Shown here one piece after another: positions 14,359 to 19,654 of a stretch of 19,654 nt of DNA. The translations under genes were made by a program, and so were the position numbers. Origin of the DNA: Bacillota bacterium (GTDB taxonomy: Bacteria; Bacillota_A; Clostridia; Lachnospirales; WQUN01); NCBI GenBank assembly GCA_009786175.1, contig WQTQ01000202.1:1-19654 (forward strand). Reading direction: 5' to 3'. Each line of letters begins with the position of its first letter. Within the stretch, counting starts at the first letter, position 1. Below the pieces are notes generated by a model that had not been told where the DNA came from, searched no databases, and saw only the letters and a list, made by a program, of their open reading frames with translations.

Positions 14359-17300
14359 TTACCAAGTAATAATTGCTGCTCTGTTTGCACTGTCCCACTC
14401 TACAGCTGCGTCAAATGCATACATAACAAATCGCAGTGGTATAAATGCGCGATCGTTTACAAGCAGTACGCTGCCCATACCGTCCGGAAGCATCTCGTCT
14501 ACAGGGATTACCAGTGTACCCGTAGGCAGGAATATGATTGCAGAACGTGTTGCACTATCCCAATCCACTTCTACGCCCAGTGCTTCAGACAAGGTGCGTA
14601 ATGGCATCATCATACGATCGGTTGCCACGTCGATAAACGGCGCACCAACACTTATACGTGTATCGCCATTAAGCAGATACTCGATATTTCCAACCGTGAA
14701 GACTAATCTGTTTTGTGGCAGCAGTACAACATCCTCATGTTCTGTGGCTTCTTCCGCGTAGACTTCTTCATAGTATTCTTCATAGTATTCTTCATACTCC
14801 AGATATATTTCTTCATAGGCGTAGTCATCGTACTGTGTCAAAACATCACCTGTCGGTATACGTGGTGTCCACGGAGTGGAAGGAGCAAGAGCAGGAGGTG
14901 GTGCAGGTGGCTGCTGTGGTGGTATTGGAGGAATTTGTATCGGCGGTTGTTGTGGCGGGAATTGCACACCCGGTGCCCGTACCAAAGCATTTAGAGCATC
15001 ACGAAGTGTATCGTAAGCCGCATTAACTTCCTCTTGAGTTGCATTTTCGTCTGCAAGTACTGCCTGAGCCGCTGCTCTGGCTGTTACCATGTTAGCCCAA
15101 CTACCGGCAGTATAAGCATTTTGGTTACGTGCCAGAGCTTGTGTTACTAATGCTTGTAAAGCAGAGCGGTCAACATCCACTTGCTCTTGCACAACAAATT
15201 CTACTGTCGCACTAAGTTCCGAATCCAGATGCTGTACTCCGTCGCCGACAACCCTCACTTGAACATCGTAAGTGCCCTCTGCAAGGTTAAGTGTGGCAAG
15301 GTCAAAGCTTGTGTCGGTTATTACGCCGCTTACGGCCACACCGTCTACATAAACCCTGTAACCCGTTGCGTTTGGCACTGCAGGCCAGGTTATGATGGTG
15401 TCTGTTAATGCCACAACCGGGACCGGCAGCTGCTGCCCGGGGTCGGGAATTGCAGTCCAAGCCGCAAAGATGGTCAGGGTGTAAGCGGGCATTACCGTGG
15501 TGGCTGTCACCGGAGTGGTCCAGCTTGCGTCCATGTACCAGCCTCTAAACACGTAGCCCTCTCTCACTGGGTCTTCCGGGAAGCCGGTCGCGCCAAGGAT
15601 GAGACTGCCCTCGGGGATGAAGATGGAATCGATGCTCTCGGGGATAGTCGGGGCCTGGGCTGTGCCGCCGAGGTCAAACATTAGCTCGTAGTAATGAATT
15701 GTAGTCCAAGCTGCGAAGATGGTCAGGGTACGAGCGGGCATTACCGTGGTGGCTGTCACCGGAGTGGTCCGGCTTGCGTTCATGTACCAGCCTCTAAACA
15801 TGTAGCCCTCTCTCACTGGGTCTTCCGGGAAGCCGGTGGCGCCAAGGATGAGACTGCCCTCGGGAATGAAGATGGAATCGATGCTATCGGGGTACGTTGG
15901 GGCCTGAGCTGTACCGCCAAGGTCAAACCTTAGCTCCCGGTCAGGGATGGGTGTCCAGGATGCGTGAATGGTGATATTTTGCGCTGGCATAAGCGTTGCA
16001 AGCATTACCCTGGTTGTGAGGCCGACATCCATGAACCAGCCGTCGAACCTGTAGCCTTCTCTTGTGGGAGGTGCCGGGAAGCCCTGTGCGGCCATAATGT
16101 TGGTGAACTCGGCAACTTGGATTGGTGCAATTTGGGCCGGAACCGCTGGGGCGTCTCCAAGGTTGAAGCTGAGTTCGTGTGAAACTGTGGGGAGAACCCC
16201 CAGAACCGCAAAGTACGCGGGCTTCGGCTCAAGGTTCGCGTCGAACAGAGCGGGGTTGCCCATGCGGTTGAACCAAGTGTGCGCATCGCTGTGGTTAAAG
16301 AAAGTCACGTGGCTGATGCGGTTTGAGAAGTTCATGAACTCCGTGAACAGTGCTTCGTAAATTGCTGCCTGATGGTGGCGCACCGTGTCGCTGTGGCCCG
16401 AGAACACGGGGGCTGGTGGCATGTTGACTTCCAGCTCGGAGATGGCGATGTTAACACCGGCTCCGGCTCCGCCAAGTATTCCCAGAATCTGAGCCATATT
16501 CGCTGCCACGGCTGCAGGGTTGGTTGACATGTCCGCTGCAATGCGGGTTGTCAGGGCAATACCTTCAATAAGGGGCCTGCCGGGTTGGGTGTTGCCCGGG
16601 TATACTGCCCAGCGTTGGTTCATTTCCGTCACCATGTCGCGCATGGCTTGGGCTACTACCGGATTGTGCAGGTTCGGGTCGCTGATATACAGGGTCACGT
16701 TTGGCATGTGATAACGAGCCAGGGTGAAGGAGTACCAAATCCAGTCCGCGCCGTCTTGGCCGTCTGCAGCAAACACGCGGTGCAGGCGGTTGCTCCATCC
16801 TTCCACACCTCCGGGGAAGCCGAGAGGCCACTGCGGCCAACCGGGCCCTACCCCGATAGGAGTCATAGACCTTAAAGCACCGCGCCATCCGTCTTCCACA
16901 TGCTCGGGGCCGGCTCCTGCCAAAAACGCGTTGTTCACCACATACATGGCGGACAGCCTGCCGTCATAGCGGGCAACATTTTCAATAAACAGCTCCATAA
17001 AGCCAAGCGTGGTCTCGCGGGGAAGCGGGGTGTGAGTGCCAGCCGCCACTTGCACGGCAAGGGTCGGGAACGCAGGATTAATACCCTCTCTCCAGATGGC
17101 GTCCATGTTGTTGGCCTCTGCAAACTCTATAAACTGGTCATAGAGCCACCAGTTTCCGGAGGTTGGCAGGAGGTTAAAGTTGGCCTGGGTTAAGGTATGA
17201 GGTATAAGCCCGCCGGAGTGACCCAGCCTGCCCAATATCAGGGCGTTGTAGTGGTGAGCCAGCATCTGGCGCGTGTTGCTTGGATACATTTCGGCCAGGT

Positions 17301-19654
17301 TGTTTTGAAGCACGGGAACAAGAATTCCGCCGGCAGCGGCCGGGGGCGCGGCGTAGTTTTCCGCCACAAAATTCACGTCGTACCTAAACAGGTCGTGCAT
17401 GACGTTGCCTACACGGAAATGCCCGCTGAATCTTTCCGCCAAAGAAGGCAGGCTCAGGTCATATTCCGGGAAGCTCTCATGACGGGTCAGGGTGAAATCG
17501 AAGATATAGTGTGGAATGTTGACCAGCGCATGGTTTGTAATCAAGTTCGTGGGAACCACCACAAAAAAGTCGTGGGGATGGTCGCCTGCCAGTAATGTAT
17601 TCAAGCGTTCCTGAGACATAAAATATCGAATCTCAAAATATCCTCCTTGTTCCACAATGTTGTTCATGACAGGTTCGCCCGCAATGGTAGCGGGGAGCAA
17701 TGGAGGCATTAGAGCAGCAGCGTTCGCGCCGGTGTTCGCACCGGCAGCCGGTGTGTTCGGCACTAAAGTTGCTCTGTTGGCAAAGTAGTTATTTGTTTGA
17801 GCGAAGTCGGCACCGTGTGAACGGGAGAACAACGCCATGCTGTGAAGACCGGTAGTTCCGCCTGGGAAAACTTGGACTACATCGTGAGGCCCGCCCACGG
17901 CAACGCGGCCACGAACGAAAATCTCATACCGGCCTCCCGGCTGCAACACGTCTCTAAAGGTGGACATGTTGATGCCAATGCCACTGCTTGTGGGCCCGCC
18001 GGCTATTGTCACCCGCAGGGCATTCCTGCCCTCATGCGTAGCCGCGGTGACGCCCATGCTGTTAACTCCGGGAATTCCAACAAAGTGGTCGTAGGCAAAT
18101 TGTTCACCGGATGGCACGTTTTGGAAGTTGATTCTGCGGCGGGACAAATGGGCCGAGCCTTGCAGCGTCGTCCATTCGCCCGGGAACAGGCCCTGAATGT
18201 ACGGGTCTGTTGCCAGCGAGTAAATCACATGGGAGTTCACGTTGATGACGGCGACAGCGTATTGCCTTGGGTCATCAAAGGACGTGGCGCGAAGGAACAG
18301 ATTGCTCAAAAGCTCGTCGCGGGCAACCGTGACCGTGGCTACGTTGCCGTCCACTGTCAGAGTGGAAGCAACAGTGTTGCCGCTACGGTCCGTAAGCCTC
18401 CACAGAACATGAGAATCGTCCATGGCAACACCGTCCTCGAAGACAGTCGCGGTGAAAGTATGGGACTCTCCCGAGTCAAGATTGACGGTTTCGGGTACGA
18501 TGGCCACCGTGTAGTCTCTGTCAGGAGCTTCGGTGATGATTAGCTGGACAATACCTGACTCAAAGACGCGGTAATTGCCTGTTGCCGGGTCGCCAATTAC
18601 AACCCTGAGAACGTACTCGCCGGAATCTTCAGCTTCAAGATTGGGCAAGTGGGCGTCGGAGAATATAGTCACCAAAGGCACATAGAAGGACGTGCCTGCG
18701 ACGGGGTTAAAGGGATTGATACCGGCTTGGACAAAGAGCATTATCTGGCTGTCCCTGACCGTGGCTACAACGTCGCCGTCCCTGGTCCAGTACACGCCTA
18801 TAGGCGGCATGGGGGAATGTATGGCGAAGTTCGGGTGCGTTCTCAAAAGCTCCAGATTCCAAGACAGAGGTACGTCAAGATCCAAAGCCCTTGTGTCAGC
18901 CAGTGCACGCACAATCTCGTGGTGGGCGGTAAATCTGACGGAAAGGTCGTCCGGGCCTGCGGCCTCCACGCCGTCAAAAGTACCGCTGTGAGCGACATAG
19001 AACGTGGCGGGAAGCGAACGGTGCGAGCGTCCGAAAATAAAAGACTCCTGCACAAGCGCGTCGGTATAGAAGAACTGTTGGGGCCAAAGCTCAGGCCCCT
19101 CCAAGCCGAAATCGGAAGGCACCGCGATTTCTAAGCTGAACGTACCATCGGGGTTGATTGGCAGGTGTACGGCACCCGCCGCATAGTGTTGAGCACCTGT
19201 CCTGAGCCAGCCCATGGTGTAGTCCCAAGGTCTGGTCGCCCGCTCCCAGAACGGAAACCCTTCGGGCATTGGCATGGTTCCGGGATGCGTCCCGCCCGGC
19301 TGGGCGGTCTTGAAGGCGAGCCTGTAGCCAAGCTCTTTAGCCCATTCTATTGCCGGGCTGTGCACACGACCGGTTATAGTCAGGGTGCCGCTGCCGTCGT
19401 GGGTAAAAACAGCCTCGTCGAAAATAATCTCGGGGCGGTCATTGTTAATAAGGAACTCGCCCAAGCTGAAGCCCACGGAGTAATCCGGGTTGAAATGGCA
19501 GTTTACAAAGACCCTTAGCTCGTACACGCCGGGAGGCTTTATGTGAATTTCGCCGGCTCTTGTAATGCGGGACGTTATTATATTATGCTCCCAAATGGCC
19601 ACGTTCGCATACGTGAGAAGCGAGCCGCGATACCAGGTTGTGTTTGCGGCGGGG
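14359..19654 (-). CDS. Giant modular surface protein with GH10-like domain (5' end beyond the window)
   Basis: The frame stays open to the window edge, so the gene is partial; a GTG at 19602 is only an internal valine (upstream residues read TTWYRGSLLTYANV). Numbering from that GTG: a module homologous to the secreted protease (~1-350); a bacterial Ig-like domain (~355-450); a carbohydrate-binding-module-like jelly roll (~456-708); a GH10-xylanase-like domain (~711-1138, starting LPSLAERFSGHFRVGN, ending LFDANLEPKPAYFAVLGVL); three InlB-type B repeats (~1140-1387); Fn3 (~1388-1475); FIVAR (~1478-1540); a Pro/Gln-rich linker; an acidic Tyr/Glu tract; and a C-terminal copper-amine-oxidase-N ('stalk') domain (~1630-1747), common on clostridial surface proteins. 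In the GH10 domain the nucleophile Glu1056 (ISELEV) is kept, but the acid/base position is Asn891 (VVNNAF instead of VVNEA). Expected role: cell-surface glycan or plant-fibre binding, possibly non-catalytic. The 5' part is much more G+C-rich than the 3' part. Confidence 0.85.
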   Translation of the reverse strand, partial: PAANTTWYRGSLLTYANVAIWEHNIITSRITRAGEIHIKPPGVYELRVFVNCHFNPDYSVGFSLGEFLINNDRPEIIFDEAVFTHDGSGTLTITGRVHSPAIEWAKELGYRLAFKTAQPGGTHPGTMPMPEGFPFWERATRPWDYTMGWLRTGAQHYAAGAVHLPINPDGTFSLEIAVPSDFGLEGPELWPQQFFYTDALVQESFIFGRSHRSLPATFYVAHSGTFDGVEAAGPDDLSVRFTAHHEIVRALADTRALDLDVPLSWNLELLRTHPNFAIHSPMPPIGVYWTRDGDVVATVRDSQIMLFVQAGINPFNPVAGTSFYVPLVTIFSDAHLPNLEAEDSGEYVLRVVIGDPATGNYRVFESGIVQLIITEAPDRDYTVAIVPETVNLDSGESHTFTATVFEDGVAMDDSHVLWRLTDRSGNTVASTLTVDGNVATVTVARDELLSNLFLRATSFDDPRQYAVAVINVNSHVIYSLATDPYIQGLFPGEWTTLQGSAHLSRRRINFQNVPSGEQFAYDHFVGIPGVNSMGVTAATHEGRNALRVTIAGGPTSSGIGINMSTFRDVLQPGGRYEIFVRGRVAVGGPHDVVQVFPGGTTGLHSMALFSRSHGADFAQTNNYFANRATLVPNTPAAGANTGANAAALMPPLLPATIAGEPVMNNIVEQGGYFEIRYFMSQERLNTLLAGDHPHDFFVVVPTNLITNHALVNIPHYIFDFTLTRHESFPEYDLSLPSLAERFSGHFRVGNVMHDLFRYDVNFVAENYAAPPAAAGGILVPVLQNNLAEMYPSNTRQMLAHHYNALILGRLGHSGGLIPHTLTQANFNLLPTSGNWWLYDQFIEFAEANNMDAIWREGINPAFPTLAVQVAAGTHTPLPRETTLGFMELFIENVARYDGRLSAMYVVNNAFLAGAGPEHVEDGWRGALRSMTPIGVGPGWPQWPLGFPGGVEGWSNRLHRVFAADGQDGADWIWYSFTLARYHMPNVTLYISDPNLHNPVVAQAMRDMVTEMNQRWAVYPGNTQPGRPLIEGIALTTRIAADMSTNPAAVAANMAQILGILGGAGAGVNIAISELEVNMPPAPVFSGHSDTVRHHQAAIYEALFTEFMNFSNRISHVTFFNHSDAHTWFNRMGNPALFDANLEPKPAYFAVLGVLPTVSHELSFNLGDAPAVPAQIAPIQVAEFTNIMAAQGFPAPPTREGYRFDGWFMDVGLTTRVMLATLMPAQNITIHASWTPIPDRELRFDLGGTAQAPTYPDSIDSIFIPEGSLILGATGFPEDPVREGYMFRGWYMNASRTTPVTATTVMPARTLTIFAAWTTIHYYELMFDLGGTAQAPTIPESIDSIFIPEGSLILGATGFPEDPVREGYVFRGWYMDASWTTPVTATTVMPAYTLTIFAAWTAIPDPGQQLPVPVVALTDTIITWPAVPNATGYRVYVDGVAVSGVITDTSFDLATLNLAEGTYDVQVRVVGDGVQHLDSELSATVEFVVQEQVDVDRSALQALVTQALARNQNAYTAGSWANMVTARAAAQAVLADENATQEEVNAAYDTLRDALNALVRAPGVQFPPQQPPIQIPPIPPQQPPAPPPALAPSTPWTPRIPTGDVLTQYDDYAYEEIYLEYEEYYEEYYEEVYAEEATEHEDVVLLPQNRLVFTVGNIEYLLNGDTRISVGAPFIDVATDRMMMPLRTLSEALGVEVDWDSATRSAIIFLPTGTLVIPVDEMLPDGMGSVLLVNDRAFIPLRFVMYAFDAAVEWDSANRAAIITW
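14767..14790. repeat. 12-bp tandem repeat coding for a Tyr/Glu tract
   Basis: TTCATAGTATTC occurs twice in tandem (14767-14778, 14779-14790) with a partial third copy. It encodes the repeating Y-E-E-Y part of the surface protein. Twelve bases is four codons, so copy-number change would keep the frame. Confidence 0.7.
15442..15939 (-). repeat. Tandem 249-bp (83-codon) InlB-type B repeats
   Basis: Two head-to-tail units (15939-15691 and 15690-15442) encode 83 residues each, 72 of them identical by my alignment, and long DNA stretches also match. Each unit runs from a FDLGGTAQAP segment through GY.FRGWYM to TLTIFAAWT. A third, diverged unit lies just 5' (about 16180-15945; GYRFDGWFM). Confidence 0.85.

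Noticed and set aside
17842..19134. Long plus-strand open frames (up to 233 codons) opposite the giant surface gene
   Set aside because: They are shadows of a G+C-rich gene; they lack domain character and the minus-strand frame is continuous with clear domains.

Overview
The window looks like a piece of chromosome from an endospore-forming, anaerobic Clostridia-type Firmicute. The evidence is a clear sigG and spoVS, a MecA-type Clp adaptor, strong AGGAGG ribosome binding sites, TTGACA/TATAAT promoters, and two giant exported proteins built from InlB-type B repeats, FIVAR, Fn3, Ig-like and copper-amine-oxidase-N ('stalk') modules. Base composition is mostly low to moderate G+C (line samples of 21/60 at 2941-3000 and 9001-9060), with one sharply G+C-rich block at the right end (39/60 at 18001-18060).

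Layout. (1) 1-1696: an XRE-type regulator with a helical-repeat C-terminus on the minus strand, preceded by a doubtful short hydrophobic reading frame and a hairpin. (2) 1697-4475: a plus-strand operon of a mecA-like gene, the relic of an ABC exporter reduced to its first ~95 and last ~28 codons, and a 541-residue helical protein of unknown function, closed by a perfect 18-bp palindrome. (3) 4533-6535: a small DUF6514-like protein and a TetR regulator on the plus strand, convergent with and overlapping a second XRE regulator with TPR-like repeats. (4) 6718-12765: a secreted 2015-residue subtilisin-family protease, divergent from that regulator. (5) 12812-14253: a bidirectional terminator, tRNA-Leu(CAA) with a consensus promoter, spoVS and sigG, all on the minus strand; sigG carries an mRNA leader able to hide its ribosome binding site. 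(6) 14302-19654: a second copy of the palindrome, then the 3' part of a giant minus-strand surface protein that runs off the window and contains a GH10-xylanase-like domain.

How the parts may work together. The two giant genes converge on the small sporulation/tRNA block and share a homologous beta-rich module, so they are paralogues in part; the second may also begin with a protease domain outside the window. The regulator divergent from the protease has the architecture of RRNPP peptide-sensing regulators, which often control a neighbouring secreted protease; that link is an inference. The observations most worth a second look are the sigG leader switch, the GH10-like domain lacking its acid/base glutamate, the palindromic repeat pair, the gutted ABC exporter, and the composition break inside the giant surface gene. 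No CRISPR array, integrase, transposase or defence system was recognised.
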